Of a DNA stretch of 64,000 bases, positions 27,279 through 37,088 are shown one piece after another. The stretch spans positions 124,001 through 188,000 of the forward strand of contig NZ_AWFD01000036.1 in the NCBI RefSeq assembly GCF_000682735.1, written 5' to 3'. How positions within the stretch are numbered: position 1 is the stretch's first letter; each line of letters opens with the position of its first letter. The position numbers and the translations under genes are program-made. The notes under the pieces are model-generated. The model saw nothing but the letters and a program-made list of their open reading frames with translations. It had not been told where the DNA came from and made no database searches. This stretch comes from Hyphomonas sp. CY54-11-8. Lineage in GTDB: Bacteria > Pseudomonadota > Alphaproteobacteria > Caulobacterales > Hyphomonadaceae.

Positions 27279-27442
27279 TGGCGCGGAATTCCCAGGAAGG
27301 ATTGGTGTTTTGAACCCCGCTTCATGGACTCTCCATCCGCCGCTGGCAAGGCGCTGAGTCGGCGCATTCAGCCCGTCAGGCTTGGCCACCCCCGCTTCCC
27401 GGCTTAGGCTCGCCCATCCGGCACGGTTTCGGAGGACCGCCA

Positions 27443-27826
27443 ATGTTCAGCCATGTCACCCTCGGCACCAATGACTGGGCCGCCGTGAAGTCCTTCTGGG
27501 CAGCAGTCATGGAGGCGCTCTCCATCCCGGTCATGTTCGAATATGATGGCGGCATTGCCTATGGCGAAGCCACTGGGCCAAAACTGTTCATCGGCCCGCC
27601 GTTCGACGGCCAGCCCGCCACGAACGGCAACGGCACGCATGTTGCCTTCATCGCAGACAGCCGGGCCAAGGTGGACGCATTTTATGCGGCCGCGATGGCC
27701 AATGGCGGATCGGATGAAGGCCCGCCCGGCCCGCGCCCGCACTATCACAAGAACTATTACGGCGCCTATGTGAGAGACCCGGACGGGAACAAGCTCCAGG
27801 CAGTCTGCCACCGGGCGGAGGGGTAG
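27443..27826 (+). CDS. VOC-fold (glyoxalase/bleomycin-resistance-like) protein
   Basis: 127 residues with one VOC module pair: FSHVTLGTNDWAAVKSFW at the start, THVAFIADSRAKVDAFY in the middle and YYGAYVRDPDGNKLQAV at the end, including the usual metal-ligand positions H4, the His in GTHVAF, and the DPDGN loop. The substrate is unknown. It lies between hisD and DUF2948 on the opposite strand, splitting a cluster that is normally contiguous. Confidence 0.88.
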   Translation: MFSHVTLGTNDWAAVKSFWAAVMEALSIPVMFEYDGGIAYGEATGPKLFIGPPFDGQPATNGNGTHVAFIADSRAKVDAFYAAAMANGGSDEGPPGPRPHYHKNYYGAYVRDPDGNKLQAVCHRAEG

Positions 27827-27829
27827 CGC

Positions 27830-28282
27830 CTACCGCTTCCGGCGTTCGTGGCTGGGCGTGTGCCTCGTATTCCAGATGTAATCGCTGTCGAGCAGGGTCG
27901 CGTCGAGGGCTTCCACGGTCAACTCGATTTCGCCGTCGCCTGCGAAGAGGAGCGTGATTTTGCCTCCGGGCGGCTCGGCGTCCGGCGTGAAAGTCACCTG
28001 TAGTAACGACAGGATCAGTTCCGGGTCGGCCTTGGTCACGGCGCGGGTTTTCACGCCCAATACGCCGTCAAAGGCAAGCAGGGAGCGGACACGCTCGCCG
28101 TCGCGGCGCTTGGTGACGCCCTCTTCCCAGCGGTAGCGGTTGATCTCCAGCGAGAAGCGGCGGATGCGCGCCTCGTAGTTCAGGTTCTCGGCCTTCACGA
28201 CGGCGTCCTGCACCGCGGCGGAAATGATTTCGAGATCCTCGGCCTCTTCAGCCAGGAGGCGGAGTGGTTTCAGTTCAGACAT
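27830..28282 (-). CDS. DUF2948 family protein
   Basis: 150 residues. LKPLRLLAEEAEDLEIISAAVQDAV at the start and the RRFSLEINRYRWE segment are typical of DUF2948, an alphaproteobacterial family of unknown function encoded beside murA and hisD. The short C-terminus ends in basic residues. It begins 24 bases after the murA stop and is very probably in the murA transcript. Confidence 0.88.
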   Translation of the reverse strand: MSELKPLRLLAEEAEDLEIISAAVQDAVVKAENLNYEARIRRFSLEINRYRWEEGVTKRRDGERVRSLLAFDGVLGVKTRAVTKADPELILSLLQVTFTPDAEPPGGKITLLFAGDGEIELTVEALDATLLDSDYIWNTRHTPSHERRKR

Positions 28283-28306
28283 GCCAGCCCCTTCAAGTCG
28301 TCGCCC

Positions 28307-29587
28307 CTATTCCTCTTCCCCGGACCGGCGCTCGATCTTCGCGCCACAGGCCGTCAGTTTCTCTTCCAGCCGTTCGAAGCCCCGGTCGAGGTGGTAGATG
28401 CGGTTCACCACGGTTTCACCCTCGGCCGCAAGCCCTGCGATCACGAGCGAGACCGATGCGCGCAGATCTGTCGCCATGACAGGCGCTGCTGTCAGCTGGG
28501 GCACGCCCTTCACGATGGCTTCCTGCCCGCGCACGGTGATGTCGGCGCCGAGGCGGGAAAGCTCCGGCGCATGCATGAAGCGGTTCTCGAAAATCGTCTC
28601 GCGGATGACGCTGGTGCCGTCGGCGATGGCCATCAGGGCCATGAACTGGGCCTGCAGGTCGGTCGGAAACCCCGGGTGCGGCTGTGTGGAGAGGTTCACG
28701 GCTTTGAGGTGCGTGCCGTTCCGGCGGATGCGCAGCGTGTGGGCGGCTTCATCAGCGTCCACGGTGACGCCAGCCTCACGCAGCTTGGCGATCAGCGCGC
28801 CGAGCGCATCGACCGGGCAGCCGTCCAGCGTCACGTCCCCGCCCGCGGCGGCCGCGGCGATGGCATAGGTGCCCGCCTCGATCCGGTCTGCCATGACCGA
28901 ATGGGTCGTGCCTTTCAGGCTCTCGGCGCCCTTGATGCGGACGACGGCCGTGCCGGCGCCGGTGATATCCGCGCCCATGCTGTTCAGGCAGTTTGCAAGG
29001 TCTTCGATCTCCGGCTCACGCGCGGCGTTTTCGAGGATGGTCGTGCCTTCGGCCAGCGTGGCGGTCAGCATGGCGTGCTCGGTCGCGCCGACGCTCGGCA
29101 TGGAGAAATTGATGTGCGCACCCTTCAGACCGTGAATGGCCGCAGCCTTCACATAGCCCTGCTCCACTTTCAGGTCCGCGCCCATGGCGGCCAGCGCCTG
29201 AAGGTGCAGGTCCACCGGCCGGGCGCCGATGGCACAGCCGCCGGGCAGCGACACGGTGGCGTGGCCGGAGCGCGCGATCAGCGGGCCCAAAACGTTGAAG
29301 CTCGCCCGCATCTTCCGCACCTGGTCATAAGGCGCGATCGTGCTTTTCAGCTCGGCGGCGTTCAGGTGGCAGGTCGACTCGCCCTTCGGCCAGTAGACCT
29401 CGACGCCGAGTGTTTCCAGCAGCTGCGCCAGGAAGCGCGTGTCCGCCAGGCTCGGCATGTTGGTGAGGGTGATCGGCTGGTCCGTCAGCAGGCAGGCGAC
29501 CATGAGCTTCAGCGCCGAATTCTTGGCGCCGGAGATCGGGATATGGCCATTCAGCTTGTGGCCACCTTGAATAACGAGTCTGTCCAT
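28307..29587 (-). CDS. murA: UDP-N-acetylglucosamine 1-carboxyvinyltransferase
   Basis: 426 residues. It transfers enolpyruvate from PEP to UDP-GlcNAc, the first committed step of peptidoglycan synthesis in the cytoplasm. Catalytic C118 lies in [12 protein letters not shown], the site alkylated by fosfomycin; the N-terminal [16 protein letters not shown] carries the conserved Lys and Asn. Length is normal. Confidence 0.97.
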   Translation of the reverse strand: MDRLVIQGGHKLNGHIPISGAKNSALKLMVACLLTDQPITLTNMPSLADTRFLAQLLETLGVEVYWPKGESTCHLNAAELKSTIAPYDQVRKMRASFNVLGPLIARSGHATVSLPGGCAIGARPVDLHLQALAAMGADLKVEQGYVKAAAIHGLKGAHINFSMPSVGATEHAMLTATLAEGTTILENAAREPEIEDLANCLNSMGADITGAGTAVVRIKGAESLKGTTHSVMADRIEAGTYAIAAAAAGGDVTLDGCPVDALGALIAKLREAGVTVDADEAAHTLRIRRNGTHLKAVNLSTQPHPGFPTDLQAQFMALMAIADGTSVIRETIFENRFMHAPELSRLGADITVRGQEAIVKGVPQLTAAPVMATDLRASVSLVIAGLAAEGETVVNRIYHLDRGFERLEEKLTACGAKIERRSGEEE

Positions 29588-29651
29588 GGGGGCTCTTATA
29601 CCGTGCTTCGCGGTTTTGGGAGGGCCGGATTGTGTTGATTTTCAGCGGGTT

Positions 29652-30857
29652 TCAGCGGAGCACCAGCGGCAGGCGTTTCAGGCCGCGGAGACCAGCGCGG
29701 GAAATCCATTTCACATTCTCTGCGCCGCCCTTGATGGCGAGGCGGGGGTAGCGGCTGAGCAGGACGTCCAGCGCGACTTCTGCCTCCAGCCGGGCGAGGT
29801 GGATGCCGAGGCAGATGTGGGGACCTGAGCCGAAGCCGACGTGGCGGTTCGGACGGCGGGCGAGGTTCAGCGTCTGCGGATCTTCGAACTCAGCCGGGTC
29901 CATATTCCCGGCGGCGAGGAAACCGAAGACGCGGTCGCCGCGTTTCAGCGCCCTGTCCTCGAACGCCATGTCTTCTTTCACAAAGCGCGGCTTGGTCATC
30001 TGCACCGGCGTGCAGTAGCGCATCAGCTCGTCGACAGCGATGAAACGAGCCTCCTCATCCATGGCCCGGACGGCATCGGCGGCGCCCGGCTGAGTCAGCA
30101 GCGTCCAGACGCCGGAGGACAGGAGGTGCGTCGTCGTCTCATGCCCCGCCACGAAGAGGACGAAGACCATGGCGAGCAGCTCATTCTCGCTCATCTTCTG
30201 GCCGTCTGCCTCGGCATGGACGAGTTCCGACACGAGGCCTTCGCGCGGTTCTGCGTGCAGGGCGCGGAACTCCTGCCGCAGCATGTCCTGGATGTGACCG
30301 AGCCGGAACAGGCCCCACAGCATGGTGAGCGGAGAATCGGTGGCAGTCAGGTTGCTAAGCGTGCGGGAGAGCTTTGCCTCGGTCTCTGGCCGGAAGCCGA
30401 GCAGGCCGTAGATCACTTTCAGCGGCAGCGGACGGCAGAAGCCGGACACGAGATCCGTGTTCCCGTCCGTTTCCATCAGGTCCAGCAGCTCATGCGCATA
30501 GGCCACGATCTTCCGGCGCTGGGTCAGGATCGCCGCGCGCCGGAACGGGGCATCGGCGAGGCGTCGCAGGCGCGAATGATCCGGATCGTCCATGGAGAGG
30601 ACATTGTCCGCCATGATCTTCAGTGACTTCGGCAGGAAGGGCATGCCGAACGCCGCCTTGTGCCCGGCATGGCGGGCATCGACAACGAACCGGTCCTTGT
30701 CCTTCAGCACGGCATGGATCGCCGCGTGGCGGGTGACGAGGTCGATTTCGCCCAGAATCGGCATCTTTGCCCGGTACCAAGCATTTTCAGCCACAATGGC
30801 GGTCAGCATCTCATGGGGGGCAGCAAGATAAGCCCGTGATGAGAGGGAAAGCGTCAC
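29652..30857 (-). CDS. Cytochrome P450
   Basis: 401 residues, soluble bacterial class. Heme ligand C349 lies in FGSGPHICLGIHLARLE, the I-helix oxygen motif is VAGHETTTH and the ExxR pair is in VDELMRY. The substrate is unknown and no ferredoxin or reductase gene is adjacent. The start is GTG at 30857, overlapping the stop of the small upstream gene (GTGA), so translation is probably coupled to it. Confidence 0.93.
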   Translation of the reverse strand: MTLSLSSRAYLAAPHEMLTAIVAENAWYRAKMPILGEIDLVTRHAAIHAVLKDKDRFVVDARHAGHKAAFGMPFLPKSLKIMADNVLSMDDPDHSRLRRLADAPFRRAAILTQRRKIVAYAHELLDLMETDGNTDLVSGFCRPLPLKVIYGLLGFRPETEAKLSRTLSNLTATDSPLTMLWGLFRLGHIQDMLRQEFRALHAEPREGLVSELVHAEADGQKMSENELLAMVFVLFVAGHETTTHLLSSGVWTLLTQPGAADAVRAMDEEARFIAVDELMRYCTPVQMTKPRFVKEDMAFEDRALKRGDRVFGFLAAGNMDPAEFEDPQTLNLARRPNRHVGFGSGPHICLGIHLARLEAEVALDVLLSRYPRLAIKGGAENVKWISRAGLRGLKRLPLVLR

Positions 30858-30991
30858 TTGCCTTTGTCCGGTTTGGCCGCGGAATCGGCCGGCGGCTTGC
30901 GCGCGGCGGCCTTGCGGCGGCGCAGGTTGGCCCGCAGCGCAGCGGCCAGGCGTTCAGCTTTCTCGTCCTTGGGAGGGGATTTGTCTGTCAT
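30854..30991 (-). CDS. 45-residue basic protein of unknown function
   Basis: Starts at ATG 30991 and encodes 45 residues: MTDKSPPKDEKAERLAAALR, then a NLRRRKAAARK basic helix and a Lys/Ala/Pro tail. The pattern AERLAAALRANLRRRK is seen in short conserved alphaproteobacterial proteins near murA. Its stop overlaps the P450 start by four bases, which argues that it is translated. No function can be given. Confidence 0.65.
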   Translation of the reverse strand: MTDKSPPKDEKAERLAAALRANLRRRKAAARKPPADSAAKPDKGK

Positions 30992-31068
30992 GTCAGGTGC
31001 AATTCGCGGCGAAACGGTCTTTTCATGTCGGATGGCTTAAGCTAAACGCCGCTTTCCGCACCTGCAAT

Positions 31069-31143
31069 GCCGCGGTAGCTCAGTGGTAGAGCGCATCATT
31101 GGTAATGATGAGGCCGAGAGTTCAATTCTCTCTCGCGGCACCA
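31069..31143 (+). tRNA. tRNA-Thr (anticodon GGT)
   Basis: 75 bases. The acceptor stem GCCGCGG pairs with TCGCGGC (one wobble), the D-loop is AGTGGTA, the anticodon stem CATCA/TGATG encloses TTGGTAA with anticodon GGT, the T-arm is GAGAG-TTCAATT-CTCTC, and CCA is encoded. Confidence 0.96.
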
Positions 31144-31244
31144 GCGGATCCCCGGAAAATTCAGCGCCACCTACGGGGCCTTACGGCTTTTCTTCCATGG
31201 GCCGGGCTCCTATGGGATGAATATCCAACCCGCGAGACGTAACC

Positions 31245-32645
31245 ATGGCCTCCGTGAAGAAGCCCCGCTTTACCTATAACCGCCTGAACCGGCGGCTCGA
31301 TGTGCTGGTGCGGGGCAAACTGTGGCTGCAGGTGATTCTGGCGCTGTGCACCGGGATCGGCGTCGGTCTCGTTCTTGGGCCAGACCTCGACTTTGTACCA
31401 CGTGACCAGGCCGCCGTGATCGGCGACTGGCTGGGCTTGCCGGGGAACCTGTTCCTGGCGCTGGTGCGGATGGTGATCATTCCGCTGGCGGCCAGTTCCA
31501 TCATCCTCGGCATTGCCGGCACCGGCGGCGGGGAAGCGCTTCGCACCGTGGGCCGGAAACTGCTGGTCTTCGTGATGCTGACGACGGTGACCGCCGTGAT
31601 GATCGGCATCTCGCTCGCACGCTTCATCCGTCCGGGCCGGGGTCTGGAGCACGTCTACCCTTCCCCGCCCAGCCTCAAGCCGGAAAACCTGCAACTGGCT
31701 GAACCACCGCCTTCGCCGCTGGAAGGCATAACGAAAGAGTTGCCGGACATGATCACCGGCCTCATTCCACAGAACATTGCCGCTTCCCTGCTGGAACAGG
31801 ACATGCTGGCCATCGTGATGTTTTCCCTGTTCGTGGGCATCGCGACGGTGACCGCCGACAAGAAGGAACTGACCCGCCCGCTGGTGGCGCTGGCGGAAGC
31901 GATGCTGGAAGTCTCCATGACGGTGATCCGCACGGCGATGCGCTTTGCGCCGCTCGCCGTGTTCGGCCTGATGGCGGAAACGACGGCCACCAACGGCTTC
32001 AGCACGCTGGTCGACCTTGCCACCTATTGCGGCATTGTCCTGTCAGGCCTCACCTGCCTGCTCCTGCTCTATCTCGTGATCGTCACCGTGTTCGGGCGGA
32101 TGAACCCGGTGAAGTTCATCGAGGCGGTGGTGCCCGTCCAGCTGCTTGCCTTCTCCACGTCCAGTTCGGCCGCAGTGATGCCGCTGACGATGAAGACGGC
32201 GATCGACAAGTTGAAGACGCCGCCCTCTCTGGCAGGCGCCGTGGTGCCGCTGGCCTCGACCGTGAACATGGCCGGCACGGCGCTCTACCAGTCCGTCGCG
32301 ATCATGTTCCTTGCGGACATTTCCGGCACGCCCTTGTCACCGGGCGATCTCGCTCTGGTGATGGTGACACTGACCGGGGCCTCCATCGGCGCGCCGGCTG
32401 CGCCGGGCGCCAGTATCGCGATCCTTGCGACCACGGCGACGAGTTTCGGCGTGCCGTTGACAGGCCTGCCGCTGGTCATGGGCGTCGACCGGATTCTCGA
32501 CATGGCGCGGACACTCGTGAACGTGACCGGCGACCTCGTCCTCTGCCGGATCGTGACGCCGAAAGGCAAACGCGCAAACGAAACGCTGGAACCGGAGGAG
32601 TCCCCGGTTGCGACAGAACAAGCGTCGGCGGAAAGCCCGGCCTGA
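31245..32645 (+). CDS. Dicarboxylate/amino acid:cation symporter (DAACS family)
   Basis: 466 residues, about eight transmembrane helices and two re-entrant loops. The family's serine-rich motif is FSTSSSAAVMP, the NMDGT-type motif appears as NMAGTALY with Ala in place of the usual Asp, and the substrate/ion motif MGVDRILDMARTLVNVTGD is intact. It takes up dicarboxylates, glutamate or related solutes with Na+ or H+. A long hydrophilic loop (about 135-165) and an acidic C-terminal tail are additions. The missing Asp of NMDGT may change ion coupling. Confidence 0.9.
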   Translation: MASVKKPRFTYNRLNRRLDVLVRGKLWLQVILALCTGIGVGLVLGPDLDFVPRDQAAVIGDWLGLPGNLFLALVRMVIIPLAASSIILGIAGTGGGEALRTVGRKLLVFVMLTTVTAVMIGISLARFIRPGRGLEHVYPSPPSLKPENLQLAEPPPSPLEGITKELPDMITGLIPQNIAASLLEQDMLAIVMFSLFVGIATVTADKKELTRPLVALAEAMLEVSMTVIRTAMRFAPLAVFGLMAETTATNGFSTLVDLATYCGIVLSGLTCLLLLYLVIVTVFGRMNPVKFIEAVVPVQLLAFSTSSSAAVMPLTMKTAIDKLKTPPSLAGAVVPLASTVNMAGTALYQSVAIMFLADISGTPLSPGDLALVMVTLTGASIGAPAAPGASIAILATTATSFGVPLTGLPLVMGVDRILDMARTLVNVTGDLVLCRIVTPKGKRANETLEPEESPVATEQASAESPA

Positions 32646-32672
32646 ATGGCCCTGCCTGAATGGCCTGGCCTG

Positions 32673-34874
32673 CTACTCCGCGAAGCCGCGATCCCGCATG
32701 AGGGCACCGATCTCGGCATCGCGGCCACGGAACAGGCGGTAGGCCTCGGCCGGATCCATCGAATTGCCGGCAGCGAACAGGTATTTGACCATCGCGCTCG
32801 CGACATCCTGATCATAGAAACCACCGGAAGCTTCAGCGAACGCTTCTGCGGCGTCTGACGTCAGCACATCGGCCCAGAGATAGCCGTAATAACCGGCCGC
32901 ATATCCCTCGCCGGAGAAGACGTGCCCGAATTGCGGCGTGCGGTGGCGCATCACGAGTTCGGACGGCATGCCGAGTTCATCGAGCGTCTCACGCTCGAAC
33001 TTGTCGGGATCGAGGCCTTCCGGATCGGCCATGTGAAGCTTCATGTCGATCAGGGCGGACGCCAGGTATTCCGTCGTTGCGAACCCCTGATTGAACGTGG
33101 AGGCCTTGCGGATCTTCTCGACCAGTTCTGCCGGCATCGCCTCACCTGTCTCTGCACTGACGAGATAGGTGTTGATGACGTGGTCGGTCGACAGCCAACG
33201 CTCCAGCAGCTGGGACTGGAACTCGGTATAATCGCGCAGGCCGCCGGTCAGGCTCGGATACTCCACTTTCAGCGACAGATAGTGCAGCGCGTGACCGAAC
33301 TCATGGAACATGGTCTCGGCATCGTCCCAGGAGAGCAGCACCGGCTCGCCTGGGGCAGGTTTCACGAAGTTGGAATTGTTGGCTGCCAGGACATTCTTCT
33401 CACCCCGGAAGCTTTCGTGCGAACGATAGGTCGTCGCCCACGCGCCGGAACGCTTGCCGTCACGTGCGAAAGGATCGAAATACCAGAGGCCGACATTACG
33501 GCCCGTCGCCTTGTCGTTGACCTCATACACTGTGACATCCGGATGGAAGACCGGTACGGAACCATCGGTGATCGGTACGAATTCGAATCCAAACACTTCA
33601 CCTGCGACGTCAAACATGGCGAGGCGCAGATTGTCGAGCTGGAGGTATTGCTTCACTTCCTCGGAATCGAGGTCGTATTTCGCCTTGCGGACTTTCTCTG
33701 CATAGAAACGATAGTCCCACGGTGCGATCGTGATGCCTGCACCTTCCGCATCCGCCAGGGCCTGCATATCCGCGACTTCTTCGTGCACACGGCCGACAGA
33801 CGCCTTCCACACCTGCAGCATCAGGTCGAAGGCCCGGTCCGGCGTCTTCGCCATCCGGTCTTCCAGGCGCCATGCCGCGAAATTGTCGTAACCGAGCAGC
33901 GCAACACGCTCATCGCGCAGCTTCAGGATCTTCGCGATGATGGCATTGTTGTCGTGCGCATCGCCATTGTCGCCGCGATTGTAATAATTGCGCCAGACCT
34001 GTTCGCGCAGGTCGCGCTCGGTGGAGAAGGTCAGGAACGGATCCATCGAAGAACGCGTGTTGCGCACGGCATACATGCCCGGCTTGCCGAGCGCGTCGGC
34101 AGCCGCCGCAGCGGAGCTCAGATAGGACTCCGGCAGGCCGCCTGTCTGATCCTCGCTCAGATAGGTGACCCAGCCTTCCTCGTCGGCCAGCAGGTTGCCG
34201 GAGAATTCGGCATAGAGCCCGGCCAGTTCCTTGTTGATCTCCGCAAACTTCTCAGCCTTTTCCCCCGTTAGCGTGCCGCCATTGCGGGTGAACTGCTGAT
34301 GGATGATTTCGACGAGACGCTGCTGGGCGGGAGTGAGCGTGTCGTATTCCTCGCCCTGCCGCACAGCATCGACGCGGGCGAACAAGGCCTGGTCCTGGTT
34401 GATCGAGTCGTAGAACGCCTGAATTTCCGGATCCATCCGCGTTTCGATCTCACGGAATTCCGGTGTCGAAAGGTTCGACCCCCAGAGGTAATAGTAGGCC
34501 AGCACACGGTTCAACTGGCGGCCGCTATCTTCCATAGCAGCGATTGTGTTCTCAAAGGTCGGTGCATCCGGGTTGGCCGTGATCGCATCAATCTCTGTGC
34601 GCTGTGCGGCCATACCCTCTTCAAGTGCCGGCTCGATCAGGGCGATATCCATCTTGTCGAAGGCCGGAACCCCGCCATAGGGGCCTTCAAAAACATCGCC
34701 CGGGCTCCAGGCCGTTTCCGCCGTCGCTTCCGGGACCGCCTCGGTTGATTCACTCGTGCTTCCGGCCAGTTCGACCGGATCACTGGCTTCGGTGACATCC
34801 GGCGTAATTCCGGCACAGGCGGTCATCATGGTGGAGCCGAGAATGAAGGACAGGAAGGGTCTGGATCGGGTCAT
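32673..34874 (-). CDS. M3-family zinc oligopeptidase, probable lipoprotein
   Basis: 733 residues. The zinc site HEFGH lies near residue 522 in ETMFHEFGHALHYL, with the downstream helix expected of M3A (Dcp/OpdA-like) peptidases. The N-terminus is a lipoprotein-type signal (lipobox MTAC at about 17-20), then a Thr/Glu-rich linker of roughly 40 residues, so it should sit in the periplasm, like periplasmic Dcp. It cleaves short peptides. It converges with the symporter gene, 27 bases apart. Confidence 0.92.
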   Translation of the reverse strand: MTRSRPFLSFILGSTMMTACAGITPDVTEASDPVELAGSTSESTEAVPEATAETAWSPGDVFEGPYGGVPAFDKMDIALIEPALEEGMAAQRTEIDAITANPDAPTFENTIAAMEDSGRQLNRVLAYYYLWGSNLSTPEFREIETRMDPEIQAFYDSINQDQALFARVDAVRQGEEYDTLTPAQQRLVEIIHQQFTRNGGTLTGEKAEKFAEINKELAGLYAEFSGNLLADEEGWVTYLSEDQTGGLPESYLSSAAAAADALGKPGMYAVRNTRSSMDPFLTFSTERDLREQVWRNYYNRGDNGDAHDNNAIIAKILKLRDERVALLGYDNFAAWRLEDRMAKTPDRAFDLMLQVWKASVGRVHEEVADMQALADAEGAGITIAPWDYRFYAEKVRKAKYDLDSEEVKQYLQLDNLRLAMFDVAGEVFGFEFVPITDGSVPVFHPDVTVYEVNDKATGRNVGLWYFDPFARDGKRSGAWATTYRSHESFRGEKNVLAANNSNFVKPAPGEPVLLSWDDAETMFHEFGHALHYLSLKVEYPSLTGGLRDYTEFQSQLLERWLSTDHVINTYLVSAETGEAMPAELVEKIRKASTFNQGFATTEYLASALIDMKLHMADPEGLDPDKFERETLDELGMPSELVMRHRTPQFGHVFSGEGYAAGYYGYLWADVLTSDAAEAFAEASGGFYDQDVASAMVKYLFAAGNSMDPAEAYRLFRGRDAEIGALMRDRGFAE

Positions 34875-35046
34875 GTCAGGTCCTGATTGGAAGTTGCGGG
34901 AACAAAAGCGGACCGGGCGCTGTCCACCTTCGAACGAATTGTAACTTTATATCAGCATGATCGCCGACACAGGCAACCATGCGCCTCAGTTGTTCAAATT
35001 ATTCTTCTGTTTTAAACAGAATTGCCACACCAGCAATCCCAAATCG

Positions 35047-35077
35047 AAAAAGGGCAGACCTTTCGGCCTGCCCTTTT
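35047..35077 (-). terminator. Rho-independent terminator after glpK
   Basis: AAAAGGGCAG pairs with CTGCCCTTTT, with one A/C mismatch and two more G-C pairs above it around a TTTC loop. On the minus strand it ends in TTTTTCG, 20 bases after the glpK stop. Confidence 0.88.
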
Positions 35078-35097
35078 GTTCAAGCGCGCGAACCCGA

Positions 35098-36579
35098 TCA
35101 GGCCAGCGTGCGGCGAAGGGCGGCGGCCCAGCCCTTCAGTAAAGCTGTTCTCTGCTCATCACCCATCTGCGGCTCGAAACGCACGCCTTTGACCTCGCGC
35201 GCCTGCCAGTCCGCCCCCTTCATCCAGCCGAGCTGCATCGCAGCAAGTGCCGCCGCGCCAAGCGCGGTCATTTCCCGATAGTCCGGCCGCACAACAGGAC
35301 GGGCGCAGACATCGGACAGGAACTGCATCAGCCAGTCATTGGCGACCATGCCGCCATCGACTCTCAGCTCACGGATCTCCACACCGTCCGCCTCGAACGC
35401 GTCCAGCAGGTCCCGTGTCTGGTAGGCAACTGCCTCGAGACCTGCGCGGACGAGATGGGCCGCAGTGGTTGCGCGCGTGATACCGCTAATCGTGCCACGC
35501 GCATCGGCATTCCAGTGCGGCGCGCCAAGGCCGGTGAAGGCCGGCACAATATAGACACCGCCATTGCCAGGCAGCGCCGCGGCCATCTCTTCGCTTTCGG
35601 CTGCGTCGGAAATCAGCCCCAGATCGTCGCGCAACCATTTCACGACTGTGCCGGCATTGAAGATGGAGCCCTCAAGCGCCATCGCCCCGCCTTCCGCGGT
35701 TTCATAGCCGACCGTCCCCAGCAACCGGTTCTTCGACTCCGGCTTCTCTGCCCCGGAATTGGCAACAAGGAACGCGCCGGTGCCGTAAGTGATCTTCGCC
35801 ATGCCTGGCGAAAGGCAGCCTTGTCCCACCAGGGCAGATTGCTGGTCACCTGCCGCGGACAAGATCGGCAGCGCCTTTCCGAACAGGCTTTCATCACAGA
35901 GCCCGAAGTCCGCAGAATTGGGCTTTACCTCCGGCAGCATGCTCATCGGCACACGGAACAGGCTGCACATGGCTTCGCTCCAGCCACCGTCATCTCCCAG
36001 ACCGAGACGATAGAGCAACGTGCGCGAGGCATTGGACACATCGGTTGCATGCACACGCCCGCCTGTGAGGTGCCAGATCAGGAAGGTTTCAACCGTACCG
36101 AAGGCAAGTTCTCCCGCTTCCGCCCGTTCGCGTGCGCCGGTCACCGTGTCCAGGATCCACGCGATTTTCGTGCCGGAAAAATACGGATCGATCAGCAGGC
36201 CGGTCTCCGCCTGAACGGCTGCCTCGTGCCCTGCCGCCTTCAGCGCATCGCAGGCGTTGGCCGTGCGCCGGTCCTGCCAGATAATCGCAGGCGCCAGCGG
36301 CTTGCCGGTCTTGCGCTCCCAGACGAGGGTCGTTTCCCGCTGGTTGGTGATGCCGATCCCGGCGATCCGTTCGATGCCGCCCGCCTCAGCTAGGGCGGCC
36401 TGACAGACTTCGACGGTTTTCTCCCAGATCGTCTTGCCATCCTGTTCGACCCAGCCATCGGCAGGATAGGCCAGCGGCACTTCTTCCTGGGCAAGGGAGA
36501 CCTGATTGAAGTCCCGATCGAACACGATGGCCCGGGTTGAGGTTGTTCCCTCATCGATCACCAGGATAGCATCTGCCAT
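35098..36579 (-). CDS. glpK: Glycerol kinase
   Basis: 493 residues from ATG 36579; a longer frame from 36636 has no support. It phosphorylates glycerol to sn-glycerol 3-phosphate. FGGY-kinase features: the ATP loop DEGTTSTRAIVFD, glycerol-contacting GITNQRETTLVW, IIWQDRRT, and the C-terminal signature VDGGMVANDWLMQFLSD. No glpF or glpD lies nearby. A terminator follows. Confidence 0.96.
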   Translation of the reverse strand: MADAILVIDEGTTSTRAIVFDRDFNQVSLAQEEVPLAYPADGWVEQDGKTIWEKTVEVCQAALAEAGGIERIAGIGITNQRETTLVWERKTGKPLAPAIIWQDRRTANACDALKAAGHEAAVQAETGLLIDPYFSGTKIAWILDTVTGARERAEAGELAFGTVETFLIWHLTGGRVHATDVSNASRTLLYRLGLGDDGGWSEAMCSLFRVPMSMLPEVKPNSADFGLCDESLFGKALPILSAAGDQQSALVGQGCLSPGMAKITYGTGAFLVANSGAEKPESKNRLLGTVGYETAEGGAMALEGSIFNAGTVVKWLRDDLGLISDAAESEEMAAALPGNGGVYIVPAFTGLGAPHWNADARGTISGITRATTAAHLVRAGLEAVAYQTRDLLDAFEADGVEIRELRVDGGMVANDWLMQFLSDVCARPVVRPDYREMTALGAAALAAMQLGWMKGADWQAREVKGVRFEPQMGDEQRTALLKGWAAALRRTLA

Positions 36580-36632
36580 GTATTTGTTCCTCCGGGATTT
36601 TCCGGGAGGATGGACCGGGCCGGCCAATGTCG

Positions 36633-37088
36633 TCAACGCATCTCGCGTCTCGGCCCACGATCACCGAACCACCAGAGCGTCGCAGCCATTGCGGCGAAGG
36701 TGGCCGTGTCCACAATGCCCGCCTGTCCGGCCTTATCCGCCCCTAGGAAGACTGTGCCCGTGGTGCCCCAGAGCAGCACGGTCAGAGCGGGCCGGGTCAG
36801 CGCGCGTACGGCGTTCACCCAATTGTCGCTCTCGCCGATAACTGCCTCCGCTGCCATGGACGCCGAGAGACCTACCCAGGCACCGGACGTTTCTGCAGCA
36901 TGCAATTCTGCTTCCCGCCCCGCCGCGTCGGCCTCGATGCGAAGCTTCTGCATTTCGGATTCATGCACCCAGCGGGCCTGTTCATGCACCGGCGCTTGAC
37001 GTGCCTCAACCAAGCCCGCGGTTCGCCCGATCACCATACCGACGAGTCCGAACAGCCCTCCGCCCGCCGCGCTCGCGGCCAGCGCCAA
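36633..37088 (-). CDS. Holin-like three-helix phage/GTA-type protein, probable remnant
   Basis: Up to 151 residues. The layout is a glycine-rich hydrophobic N-terminus, a charged helix (HESEMQKLRIEADAAGREAEL), then VNAVRALTRPALT and two hydrophobic helices ending in LWWFGDRG. That order and the VRALTRPALT and WFGDR patterns resemble three-TM holins of alphaproteobacterial prophages and gene transfer agents. There is no ATG at the N-terminus; a TTG at 37088 sits just after an in-frame stop, ATG 37040 is the next choice, and neither has a clear ribosome site. No other phage gene is intact nearby. The family call is by pattern only. Confidence 0.5.
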   Translation of the reverse strand: MALAASAAGGGLFGLVGMVIGRTAGLVEARQAPVHEQARWVHESEMQKLRIEADAAGREAELHAAETSGAWVGLSASMAAEAVIGESDNWVNAVRALTRPALTVLLWGTTGTVFLGADKAGQAGIVDTATFAAMAATLWWFGDRGPRREMR

